Origin: Plectrocnemia conspersa
Lineage: Eukaryota > Arthropoda > Insecta > Trichoptera > Polycentropodidae
NCBI GenBank assembly: GCA_009617715.1
Contig: VTFK01000227.1
Location: forward strand, 310,001 to 374,000
DNA length: 64,000 nucleotides
Direction of reading: 5' to 3'
A model generated the notes under the pieces. The model had not been told where the DNA came from. It ran no database searches and saw only the letters and a list, made by a program, of their open reading frames with translations. The position numbers and the translations under genes are program-made. Below are positions 1 to 11,025 of this stretch, in pieces (position 1 is the first letter of the stretch; every line of letters begins with the position of its first letter).

Positions 1-3000
1 TCGAAGCCAGCAAGCATCCAAAAGGCGATCATTTTATGAACGGAAATATAAAACCTGATATTCCTCCAATGGTGCAATTCAATGGTCAAATACCGCCTCC
101 TCCGCCGCCGCCGCCGAAGATCAATCAGACAAATTATAAATTTAACGGCAACGGCAACGGAAACTTGCACAGTTCGCCATCTGTAAGTCAAAGCTCTTCA
201 CCTCTGACGAGTATCTCGGGAAGCGGTTCTTTATCTCCAGCGTATGATAAACAGATCCATAACGAAACGAACCTACCACCGAGACAGCTCACGTCAGCTT
301 TGCTCAATAAGATGATATTAAAAGAACTGATGAATAAAGAAAAGGTTGAGAATGAAAATAAAATTAACATTAGTCAAAATTTAAAGAATAACATCAGCGA
401 CAAATCGCCAATCATTAAACCTTTAGAGAAAACTAACATTATCAAGAACGATAACTTGAACAATTCTCCGTACATTAATGGCGGACAAGACGTTGGTAAG
501 AAATGCGATGTTGTAGACAATAGCATGGATTCGCCTGTAAAGCTCAGAGAAAAGAAGAAAAACCTTAATGAAGATATCAATTGTGGCAAAAGAGATTCAC
601 AAATCGTCACTAGACCTATGAGTACGATCGCATCAGTCGATTTAGTGGATGGAGTATACCCAGTTTGCAATCAGTGTAATAAGCAAATCACTAGGTAAAG
701 TATGCTTAACCTCATATTAAAAAAACATATTTCAATTATTCTGCAGTAGTTTTTGAGTGTTTTAATGCTAATTTTTAGCATGTCTAACAAGTTTAACTTC
801 TCTGTTGTGTTTATGTAGTAATTTAGTTGTTCAGAAAATAAAATTATAAATGATAATGTTAAAAATATCTGATAAATTTGATTTAGTAAAATGAACATGC
901 TGCAACTGGCATCATATTTTAAAGTATTTGTAAAAATTGTTGCAGTTTAAAAAATTATTTACGAACAACTCTATATACTGTGCTAGCATAGAAACTTTCC
1001 AATCATTATTCGTATCTTTAATGCATAATTTATTGATTTTAGGGGTCCATTCATAACCGCATTGGGACGTATCTGGTGCCCGGATCACTTTGTGTGCGTC
1101 AATAACACGTGCAGGCGCCAACTCCAAGACATTGGCTTCGTTGAAGAGAACGGCCAGCTCTACTGCGAGTATTGCTTCGAACAATTTATCGCCCCAGCAT
1201 GCGATAAATGTCACGGAAAGATCAAAGGGGTATGATGCAATACCGTATTTTGGGTCTTCACTGTTTTTTTTTTATTATTAATAATATAATCGATTAATTT
1301 AGGACTGCTTGAACGCCATCGGTAAACACTTCCATCCTGAGTGCTTCAGCTGCGCTTATTGCGGCAAGTTGTTCGGTAACAATCCGTTCTTCTTAGAAGA
1401 AGGTCTGCCGTATTGTGAAGCTGGTGAGATATTACATATATAGAGGGAAATGCACGAATACTACTGGAAACAATAAAAAAATGTGATAATTATTTATTTA
1501 ATAATACATCCACCTAATATCTACACATACAAATAATATGCTGATGATTCAAGTGTTAATGTTTTCTTTATGAATCTTTCTTAAATTTACTATCTATAAC
1601 TTTTGAAATATTTTAAATTTAAGATTTATTGCGATTGATTCAAAATATATCAATATACATGAATTTATATATTAGGCAGACCATTTCAATCTTTCACGCT
1701 AAGAAAATCAATGTTTTTTATCGTTTATTTTAAATTAATTTCGAGAATCATTATCAATAGTTTTATTTATATCAATTGTACACTGGCATATAATGTGAAC
1801 ATTTGGAGTGAAATTTTACGACCACGGAATAGTGTTATTATCGTTAAAAGCCAATGACGCATATTTGCGTCATTGGCTTTTAATGATAATTTAAAAATCA
1901 CACTGATTTTTTTGTTGCGTTTACAGCGTTGTCAATCGTAATTCTTGTAATTAAAAGAACGAGTATTTTACTTGCGGTATTAATTTGGAAAACTCAGTGA
2001 AATAAATTTTCTTCCAGCACGAAAACAAACCTGCGTTGCTGTTAATAATTAGTTGCGTTTCATCCTGAAATTAATGAAGGTGCTAAATTATAATAAAAAA
2101 ACTCTTCGACATCTTCTTCTCTATCAAATTTAATCGTGGCTGTAATGCTACACAAACGCTTGTAGTATAAAGAACAGCTAAAAAATAGTTTAATCACCTT
2201 AAAGAAGGTGATATCAGCTTAAGAGATTCTCAAGTTTAGGCGTCAATGAATTTTAGCGTGACATGACATTTATCAATGCTAAATGATAATCAATGTACAG
2301 AAGTCCATCTTTACAATGAATCTAATAGTATTATAAAGATGCAGTATAATATTAAATACTATATTATATTTTTTGATTAATTATCGATTCTCTAATTAGT
2401 GCAAAAAAACTTTTCGGGCAAACCTTTATAACCAAATAATGTATGAAGTCTAAGAAAAGACAACATAGATATTCACATTTATTTTTGTAGCAATATTCGT
2501 GCTTCATCCTTTATTTTTTATTGTTAACAACTTATTTATTTATGGATTATTTGACATGTTTTTCAGACTGGAATGAGCTGTTTACAACGAAGTGCTTTGC
2601 ATGTGGATTCCCGGTAGAGGCTGGAGACAGGTGGGTGGAGGCCCTCAACAATAACTACCACAGTCAGTGCTTCAACTGCACGGTGCGTATGCTAAACTTA
2701 CACATTACATCTTATACCCACTTCGATGTCATCCGATCGCTACAGCTTGCAGCGAATGCGAATTTGATTCCATCCAAGGGCATAATTCTTTTATATTGTT
2801 AATAAACATGATATGTTTTACATACAATACCGTCAAAAGGTAATGTTAGATAGGCATTCCGCAGATAGATCCAATAGATGATATAGTAACGTTCATCGTA
2901 TAAGTTTGATATTATGATCAAATAGAATAGGTTCGCTTCTTCCGTCAAAACTATTTCAGTTCAAGCTTTACAGCATTATTAATGCCAAAATACCAAAAAA

Positions 3001-4896
3001 TTTGAATAAAAACGCCATCCATAAAATAATCATATCAATCTCTATTGTCCCTAATAAACGAATGGTGTTAAGTTTTAATATTATACATACAAAATTGTCT
3101 AATTTGTTTACTTTTTACAAGTTTTTCAACTTCTTTTTATTCCAGCGCACAATCACTGTTTACTATACACGACTACAGCAACAGTCCCTCGCTTTAACAT
3201 AGTAACTTTTGACAAAAAGTTTTTTCTTAATTCAATAGCCTAACATGATCATAGGCTTATTTGCTTCAATTCTATTGTGTTGAATTATTATTATTATTAA
3301 TATCGCCATATCATTCATACTTACATATAAAAAAACTAACAGCGCCACCTAATGCAAATTAAATTTAAAAAAAAAACAATTTAAAACCTAAACAATAAAA
3401 ACGCCCTCAAAATATTACACAAATATAAATTAAAATATTAAATATGATAAAAAACATGGTGGCCGTTTAACAAGAATATTATCGTAGTTTAGTTTAAATA
3501 GAATTATGTGAACTGGGTTTTTTGAGTGAATACTAATGAGTTCCGTAGTTTGTCTTAAAAATGAATAAAAAAAGCATAGTATGTTTTTTAAGCTTTAATA
3601 CTAATTGAACGCTTAGAGCTATAGAGTAACTTTAGGTATAATAAATACGGTAGAAACTCTGTTGCGGGAAGCTGTAAGGTTTCCATGTAATTTATAGTGT
3701 CGTCGATTTATATGTGAAAGACATCAGATTATATCGTAAAGACTATTAAAAATAGTTTACGATTGCATTGTCATATCTTCATAATAATCTCATTATCTGA
3801 CGGTAAGAATTAGTATCAGATGCAGTGTCGAATATAAGCTAATCCTAGACATTTAGTTGCCGAAATCAGATATATCAGCTTTCATTGCAAAATGCGACGA
3901 AATCATTAAAGAAATAATCAGATACATTTTAATGAGCTATAGGGTAGTTCATAAAGGGTCGGCAACCAAAGAGTTAAAAAAATACAGTTTGTATGTATAA
4001 TTAAAAAAGTCGTATCATTGAAATGGGAATGGCAATTGTTTGAAAATATAGTAAAATAATACTGTACGTTTATATTTATTTTTTTATAGCAAACTCAATT
4101 TATGAGATATTAGTATTTAACCCTTTAATTGCCGAGAATTTAATGGCGAGAATTGCCAGTTCCGACTTCATGATTAAAGAAAGAATCAGATCAAATTATT
4201 TATTTATTGTAAATCTCCCATTGCAACATGTCAGGCGTTAATGCAGTACAACGACGTAGACATAATAAAAAACTACTAAGTCGTGAGACACCAGATTGCG
4301 ACTTAAATCTGTAAATCAATAACATATATTTTATTAATTATAAACTGTTATTCCAGCTTACAAACTATGCACAAACTAGCTCGATTTTATTTTTAATTAT
4401 TCATCCGTGATATTAGGAAAATCTAGGAAAACATAATCTGTGATAATCGATCGGAATTATATTTATATAATAATCACTAATTTTGATCTCCCAGACACGA
4501 TGTAAATTGAAAAACACTAGGGTGTATATGGGTTTTAAACCCAGGTCTTTCAGGTATTAGTCACCGACCTTTACCACTAGTCTATCGCTCAATATAATGT
4601 TATTTAGGTTTCGGAAATTAAAGGGTTAAAAATCGTAGGTTTATTTGTAGCTTAGTTATACATATATATTTTATATGAACCTGAGTTTTGCTAAGAGAAT
4701 TTATAAAAAATAAAGAGTAAAAACTGGGTTTCTATCGTATTTCTTTGCATTTGATGTATCTGTTTATATGTTATTGTAATATATCACAATATTAATTGAA
4801 TAATATGTAATTTTTCAGATGTGCAAAAAGAATCTCGAAGGACAGAGCTTCTACGCCAAGGGAGGACGTCCGTTCTGCAAAAACCATGCTCGTTAG
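1..4896 (+). CDS. Zasp52: Zasp52 / PDZ and LIM domain protein, C-terminal part (5' end outside window)
   Basis: Scaffold of muscle Z-discs and integrin attachment sites that binds alpha-actinin. Five exons are visible: 1-694 (open from the left edge), 1043-1229, 1303-1423, 2567-2682 and 4819-4896; all junctions are GT/AG and keep frame. The first exon encodes a low-complexity linker with a run of eight prolines near 97-120, then the first zinc ligands (CNQC). Together the exons give three consecutive LIM domains with CxxC...HxxC patterns (starts CNQC, CDKC, CFAC), ending in GGRPFCKNHAR and a TAG at 4894. The order and spacing match the three C-terminal LIM domains of the ALP/Enigma family (LDB3, PDLIM7, Zasp52). 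PDZ, ZM and the first LIM domain lie off the left edge. Introns at 1424-2566 and 2683-4818 hold repeats only. The last exon has a second open frame, listed separately. Confidence 0.95.
1837..1890. repeat. Near-perfect 25-bp hairpin in Zasp intron
   Basis: Arms 1837-1861 and 1866-1890 are reverse complements with a single mismatch that would pair as G:U in RNA; the loop is 4 nt. It lies inside the Zasp intron 1424-2566. It may be a small inverted-repeat relic or a hairpin RNA; nothing decides between these. Confidence 0.75.
3849..3973. mobile_element. TTAA-type MITE, GTTGCCGA family, degraded copy
   Basis: The right end reads (reverse strand) CTCTTTGGTTGCCGAC next to TTAA at 3974-3977. The left end has AGTTGCCGAAATCAG, followed by a segment (ATATATCAGCTTTC...) shared with the copy at 15155-15269. 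The left TTAA is decayed. Non-coding; a piggyBac-like affiliation is inferred from the TTAA target. Confidence 0.6.
4121..4625. mobile_element. TTAA-flanked MITE, GTTGCCGA family, carrying a SINE insertion
   Basis: TTAA at 4117-4120 and 4626-4629 flank inverted ends CCCTTTAATTGCCGAG (left) and CCCTTTAATTTCCGAA (right, reverse strand). Inner sequence (GGCGAGAATTGCCAG, AAAGAAAGAATCAGAT) is shared with 15155-15269. A tRNA-derived SINE piece at 4520-4592 lies within it. No coding capacity. Confidence 0.75.
4520..4592 (-). mobile_element. tRNA-derived SINE fragment
   Basis: Read on the minus strand, the head has an A-box-like TAGTGGTAAAGGTCGG and a B-box-like GGGTTTAAAACCC, separated as in a tRNA. 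The stretch CCTGAAAGACCTGGGTTT is identical to the copy at 45520-45640. No good acceptor-stem pairing, so not a functional tRNA. Confidence 0.7.
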
Positions 4897-5974
4897 TTCA
4901 TACAATGATAACGTTAACAACACATCTTTATTATGTACACCCAGCTGTAATCAAATTTATTATTCACAAGATGTTTCCAACATAAGGGAATTACAAAATT
5001 CTTCTCCATATAATACTGACAAAGGGATATTTTCTGATATATTAAGCGATACGGGAAACGTTCTCGGCACAGTAACCGTTGACACTGTTCACAGTCTGAC
5101 AACTTGCAACATCACAGACACGCAAATAGACGATCTGTCCGACGTCGAAGACGATTCGTCGTACACCGATGGCGTCACGCCAAAATCAATCAGCGGCACT
5201 CTCCGCACTGAAACATATACCAACGAAGATGTGTTACGAATAAAACTGACTCCGACACTGATGGAATTTGACGAATATTTATATGGTCGGCACACACCGC
5301 ATAAGTATCCGTCAGTTCCCCAATACCTTGCTCCGATTGTAGATAGTCAAGATGCATTTTGTGAATCTATATCGCAAAGAACGACTCCTGAACCGTTTTG
5401 CAATTTTCAACAAAATTTTTCAGAGGGAATCGTATACAAAAGCCATATTACGGTCGAAGAGAGCTCTGTGCCTCTGCTAGATATTTCAACGGATCACTCC
5501 ACAGAGCAAACGATAACGACACCGTTGGATAACATAACAGAAAATATCGAGGACAATTATTGTGATATATCAGTAGTTAACGTAGTGCACGATATACCGA
5601 TACAAGTTGTTGGAGACACCTGTGATGGTAGCTTGGTAATTAATAACGATGATAACAATAATGTTATCGATGCCGACATTGATATTAACGATAGCAACAA
5701 CAACAAAATTGTCAACCCTCCGAATCAAATCGGAGACGACGAGCAGCAGTCCCGTTCGATTAACGAATTTAAGACATCGGACGAGAAACGCATCTCGAAC
5801 GATGATCTGATGCCCAAACAGGATAATGTTCAACATTCACAATGCAAATTGAATCAGCTATATTTAACTATATCTAATATACCCGCTCATTACCATGCTG
5901 CAATAATTTGCTTCATGTTGATCGCTTACAATGTAATTAATAATTTTTACAAGCAACATTACGATAATGCATAG
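4819..5974 (+). CDS. Alternative-frame terminal exon of Zasp (or overlapping ORF), unrecognised protein
   Basis: Beginning one base into the last Zasp exon, a different frame is open from 4811 to a stop at 5972-5974; its first ATG is at 4886 (362 codons). The LIM frame stops at 4896, so 4819-4896 would be read in two frames. The acceptor at 4818 needs a phase-2 donor for this frame. The only visible Zasp donor with that phase is the end of the first exon (694). Skipping the three LIM exons would therefore fuse the linker in-frame to this ORF. The product is acidic, rich in Ser, Thr, Asp and Asn (DDLSDVEDDSSYTDG), with Asn/Asp-rich stretches and a hydrophobic segment (AAIICFMLIAYNVI) near the C-terminus that might be a tail anchor. 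I recognise no domain. The length, balanced codon use and raised GC argue that it is coded. Alternatively it could be an independent overlapping gene starting at 4886. Confidence 0.72.
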
Positions 5975-6813
5975 TTATTTTTACTTATTTATAATGATAT
6001 AAATATTCAGTAATAATATCATGGTTAATTATATTTTATCAAAAAATAAAATTATAAAAAAAAAACATTGAACGATCAAATTATAAGATAAATTTAAGAA
6101 CTTTAAACATATTATCATTAGTAAGATGATTAGAATTATACATACATGTATTTTATATGAATATTAAGTCAGTTGTCCTATTTTTGATCAATTCTAATGT
6201 AAACTAGTCATTGTAAATTGTGTTTGATTTTAAAAAATAATATTTTATGTGTTATCAAAATTGTCGAGGTGAAATATGTTATTCGAATCTTATTATATAC
6301 CATATAAACATTTTTTTTAATTAGAATATAACATATTGTATGATACACACATATAATTTTACTTGCGAAAATTAAAAATATTTTAATGTATTATATACGT
6401 ATATACGTACATATATTATATATGAAGAATGAAAATCAATATTGAAATATTTATGCATGCATATTGAAATTTTATTTATTTTTGTTGGCGTTATTTTTTA
6501 TGAAAGAATAATATTGAAGATTTATATTTGTAATGTAAATCGCAGACGCTGGAATTTCGATGCTTAACAACACATTGAAATTACCGTGATTTATTGCGAT
6601 TTTAATGACTTATGTACATTAACATGCCAAATATGCACACATGTTTAACGTATAAGTGTGTATAGCATTCTATATAGATGTGTAAATTAATTTTTTTCTT
6701 GCTTTATCAATAAAATAAAAATGAACTTGAAGAATTTTATTTATTTATTTTTACATGTTTGTACATCTAAAATCAATTATTATATTTATATATATAAATA
6801 TAGATGTTCCTTC
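5975..6813. other. Zasp 3' flank / convergent 3' ends
   Basis: AT-rich non-coding stretch between two genes that point at each other. AATAAA-type poly(A) signals for the plus-strand transcripts lie near 6043 and 6708-6716. TTTATT motifs near 6735-6750 would serve the minus-strand gene. No gene seen. Confidence 0.6.
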
Positions 6814-9126
6814 TCAAAATTCAGGTGGACTCGTATATGATTTACCATCTTTAAAGTATAAAATAGCATCAGGTTCTCCTCTTTCCTCTTTTGGTAAACG
6901 TTTACCAGTCATTAATATTTGATGAAGTCTGAAAAATATGAAATAAAAATATATTATAATTACAAGAATTCAAAAGCCTAATACATAATACATTCGGATC
7001 GGATAAAAATTAAATTATTTTTGTAATATCATAAATGTAAAAAAAAAACATTTTATAAATGATAAAATTAAAACGACATTTATATCAGACACATAAGATT
7101 TATAGAGATCTTAAAATGAAGAAAAGTAACGCAAACTCCAGGTAAGTAAGAATATGTAAAACGAATATAAAATTACAAATTAGCATATACAATTTACAAT
7201 GAACAACATAATTGAATTATTAGCATAAATTATATTATCAATAAAAATATTTTTAATTAAATCCAAATACGACTTCAGTCTAAGAAGCAATATATGAAGA
7301 ATTTACTTTTACAATACTACGGAAGATCGGAAAGAAGATAAATATATTTATATAAAAAATTGTAGCAATCATTTCAAAAACAATAAGGATATGTAGATAC
7401 TTACAACAAATTACATAGATATGTTTTTAATAAAATTAATATGCAACAAATTTAAAACCTAAGAAGTGTTTATAAATTCATTGTTGAAATGATAAACAAA
7501 GACGTCACACTAACAATAATGTACGGCATATTTAAGTGATTTTACAGGAACTAATAAAACCGATAAAGAATTATAATATACGTTAACATATATGTTCCTT
7601 AAATTATGATATATATATGTAGAATGAAAATAAGAGGAATTTTATTCTAGATCACAATGGGTAAAAAGCTTTGTTATTACTAAAGAATACAAAACATCAC
7701 TATTGTAGGAAAGTCGAAAATGTAATTAAATTAACACATAGTACTCATTGAGCACCTAAAGGTGCCATAAGCCTTTGAGCCTAATATGGTTATTTAGTAT
7801 AATTTCGAAACTGAACCATAATATTTTAAAAAATTAAATTAACAAACGAAATGGTGTGCAAAAAAATATACGGTGAAATTGGGCAGTCCTAAGTCGTGGT
7901 GTTTTGGCCGGAGTTGGAGTCCGTGAAAAATGAGCCTAATATGGTTATTTAGTATAATTTAAGGCTGTAAATCACTTACATTTGCTGAACCATAATATTT
8001 TTAAAGAAATATACCATATATTAACAAATTTCGAAATGGTGTGCAAAAATATCTGCCGCGGTGAAAGGGTTAAAGCACCTGGTATTGCATCCAAAAAGGT
8101 AATTTACTGCAACTCGTTAGAATAAAAGCAGCCACTAGATCAAACCCAGCACGATAGACCAGTAATAATGTAACCAGTAAGATGACTAATCCTTGAAAAA
8201 CCTACCGTGTTTCACCGAAACTATGATCTACTCCAAAAAATAAGAAAAACGACTAAATGATAAAATTTGTTAAAAAAATAAGCTTTTGAGTCTAGCTCTG
8301 TTTAGTTTCCGTTATATTCGCTCTCCTCCATTGGCGGTAATTCAACGAATGCGAATGTTGATTCATTTTCTAGAATTTTCTTTCGGTGTACGGCAACATT
8401 GCAGAATCTGCGGTACAGACTACATGGAATTACATATTGGTGGATATGATAGATTTGGACCAATGATTCTATAAAAAATGATGTTGCAAAAAAATTAGGC
8501 CAGAATTCATTATTTTATGAATTGTAACGATATTCCGGCTGTAGATTGTTGTACTGTAGTAAATTTAGATTGTTATATATTTATAAATAAATTTTGTTTA
8601 TTGTACATATAAAATAAGACACCCCCTGAAAATCATTCTATTTATTTTAATATCTTTATTTAACCTCTCAGTGTCATTCCACAACTAGGCACTATTCAAT
8701 GTACCATAACTCTACCAAACTAATGACAAAACCAAAATGTTAATACGTCGTTGTAAAAGTGACGTTTTCAAATGTATAATTACTAATTATTTTACGAAAA
8801 AATCAAAATAAACACAGCAAGATAATGAAAAAATATAAATAAATACATCTTGTCATTAATAATTATGTAAGGTATGGAAAATATATTATAAGATTATCAT
8901 GTACTTCAAATTAAAATATACCAAACTATAGAAAATAGTGTGGTAATAATGATACTTACTTTCCAGTGTCGATTAGTATACACATTATACTAACTGAGAT
9001 AAAAATTGTCCAAAGCCTTGTCATCACAGGTTCAACGTACGGTTTATGTCCAAAATCTTTTATACTACGTGAAGGTACAATTGTACCAAAATTCATATTT
9101 TTAAAAAGCCTCGTAGCACGCAACAT
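6814..9126 (-). CDS. Small single-pass membrane protein, probably mitochondrial, 93 residues
   Basis: Two exons on the minus strand, 9126-8960 and 6928-6814, are joined in frame (donor GTAAGTA, acceptor TTTTTCAG) to give 93 codons plus TGA. The N-terminus (MLRATRLFKN...) is basic and hydroxylated, without acidic residues in the first 23, like a mitochondrial presequence. One hydrophobic segment, LWTIFISVSIMCILIDTG (about residues 38-55), is followed by a hydrophilic tail ending in KSYTSPPEF. Size and layout resemble accessory subunits or assembly factors of respiratory complexes, but I do not recognise the family and assign no function. The 2-kb intron carries a local duplication (7779-8066). 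The start was chosen as the first ATG of an open frame with an adjacent splice donor. It converges on Zasp and is divergent from MICU1. Confidence 0.8.
7779..8066 (+). repeat. Diverged tandem duplication in intron
   Basis: Two direct copies, about 7779-7880 and 7931-8066, begin GAGCCTAATATGGTTATTT and share CTGAACCATAATATTTT and GAAATGGTGTGCAAAAA before ending in a CGGTGAAA motif. The second copy ends GGTGAAAGGG next to TTAA, so both may be pieces of a TTAA-type transposon end. Confidence 0.7.
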
Positions 9127-10527
9127 CTTGTACGATGAAACGTCAAACTCGTTTTATTTTTAATTCATTTTTGTTCATAGCTTCTAATTTATCGGCCTTG
9201 TACTTCTTTTATTCCAAAAAAAAAACAATTAAAAATAATTATTATCAACCTGACATAAAAAATTAATTCAGTTTAATTTTTAATAATTAATAAACGAACT
9301 ACAAGAAGAGCTGGCGGGGTAATATTGATCTTTGTATCAAGTAAGTTTTTGATTCGGTAGTATTATGGTTACATTGAAAACTTGAAATTGTTGAATGCAT
9401 ATTTAAAAACTATGTCTCATTTAACTGGAAATTAATGTCACAGCATACTGTTAATTATTTAAAAAAAGATATCATTTAAGTAAATTACTAACAGTAATTA
9501 TAATTACTTTTCCCATTATGTAATGATATGAATGCCTTAGTTTTATAAAAGTATTTTATGCCATTTTAAAATTCCTAGATACAACAAATTGTAATTTTAA
9601 AGTACAAATAATTTATTTTACAAATTAACTTTCACAAGCCCGCGCTGTACGAAATTTTCTTTGTCAGAGAATTTCGCAAGAGAAAGATGTGTGAGTATAT
9701 CAGACGGTGAGTATATCGCCTTTTCTCTCACACGGTGTGAGCAAGATGTACAAGCTCGTGTGACAAAGTGAGAGAGCTAAACTAACTATTTCTGTTACAA
9801 GTTGTGACAAGAAATGGTAGGTTCTTTGTCGTGATAATAAAGAACTGCACGTGTTTACCCAAACTTTTTTGTGAGCGTGGGATAATTTGTAAGGTATTAA
9901 AATACCTATTCTATTCACTTTCCTGATTTTTTCAAACAAAACTGCACTGTAGATCAGGATGATTGGAGTTTCTAGCTTAATTCATCAATGGTTTTAAGAA
10001 GATCAGAATTATCCAGATATTTTAATTTGTCTTCATCAAAATCCGACCGTTGTCTACTTCAAGGAAGGTCCTTCTAGCTCCGATTACCTGATTTGAATTT
10101 TGGAAACTAGAATTGACATCTGTTGACCTTTAGAACTTGTCCATACATTTTGTCATTTGCTTCCATAGCCTTGAATGCCTTTAGTTCTTCGTCGAAAAAA
10201 AATAACCTGCAGTTACGCATTTGTTTGTCGACTTCGGGTCAAGTCAACAAACAGTTCTACTAAAATATCTAACAACATGTTTCTTCCACCACGTATAGAT
10301 ACAGACTAACTAAAACTCGACGATCTGAAAATAATGGTGGAGTTCCTGGTCCTCTTAATAATAACTATAATTTATATTTGAATAAGTAAATTTTATTTTA
10401 TGAAATTATAATCTGCTTTAATTTATTTAATGTTTAAATAATGAACATGTTATTGTAATTTCTCTATAATATAATAATTATTCATGTTGCAAATAATGAA
10501 TATTTTTATAAAACCTCAAAATCAGAT
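9127..10527. other. Intergenic, no gene seen
   Basis: Region between the small minus-strand gene and the MICU1 upstream region. It contains short open frames without codon bias and a somewhat richer patch around 9640-9870. Nothing is recognisable as a gene. Promoters for both divergent genes presumably lie here or just downstream. Confidence 0.5.
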
Positions 10528-10626
10528 ATGGCCGAAAAATCGCATGTTAAGGCGATTTATATTGCAGTTCTCGTTTGTGGTGGTCAGTTGGGTTATCTAA
10601 TGTCAATCTTCGGTTTTACCTATTGA
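10528..10626 (+). CDS. Candidate 32-residue small ORF upstream of MICU1
   Basis: ATG at 10528 in a favourable context (AGATATGG) opens 32 codons to a TGA. The peptide begins MAEKSHVKAIYIAVLVCGGQ and continues hydrophobic. It lies in a patch of raised GC that is followed by a good splice donor (TTCGA|GTAAGT at 10673/10674), which looks like the 5' exon of the MICU1 transcript. It may be an upstream ORF, an independent micropeptide, or chance. Unrecognised. Confidence 0.3.
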   Translation: MAEKSHVKAIYIAVLVCGGQLGYLMSIFGFTY

Positions 10627-10673
10627 CGGTAAATTGTTACCTTGGCCTAAATCCGGCTCACGATTGACCTTCG
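10560..10673 (+). other. Possible MICU1 5' untranslated exon (end defined by donor)
   Basis: A GC-richer patch ends at a consensus donor GTAAGT (10674). The first MICU1 coding exon has a matching acceptor TTTATTTTATCAG ending at 11023, three bases before ATG 11026. The 5' limit is unknown. Confidence 0.4.
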
Positions 10674-11025
10674 AGTAAGTATAACTATGCTATCCGCACG
10701 CCGATCGCTGTTGCAAATCTAAGATCTCTTATATGTATAACATTTTATTATAGTGGTTGACGTCCGTTTGCACAATATTGACAGTTCGCATCTATGAATT
10801 GTTAAAATATACTCGTTAATTCACCAAACAATAGGTGAGGAGTCAAACAATGACGCTTGAAACAATTTTGCTTAATTAATTGGAAATTCAGTTAATGTAA
10901 GAGTTTGACGTTTTTTAGGTTATGTTTACTAATCAGTGTTATTGCTTAATTAGCTGAATTTCCTGTTTACGTTATATTATATATGTTATTGAATGCGTAA
11001 TAACGATAGATTTATTTTATCAGGC

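Noticed and set aside
912..1214. 100-codon minus-strand frame
   Set aside because: It lies antisense to the LIM exon 1043-1229; it is a shadow of that coding exon.
8286..8474. 62-codon frame with CRICG motif resembling a transposase zinc ribbon
   Set aside because: Too short and isolated; no neighbouring transposase sequence or inverted ends found.
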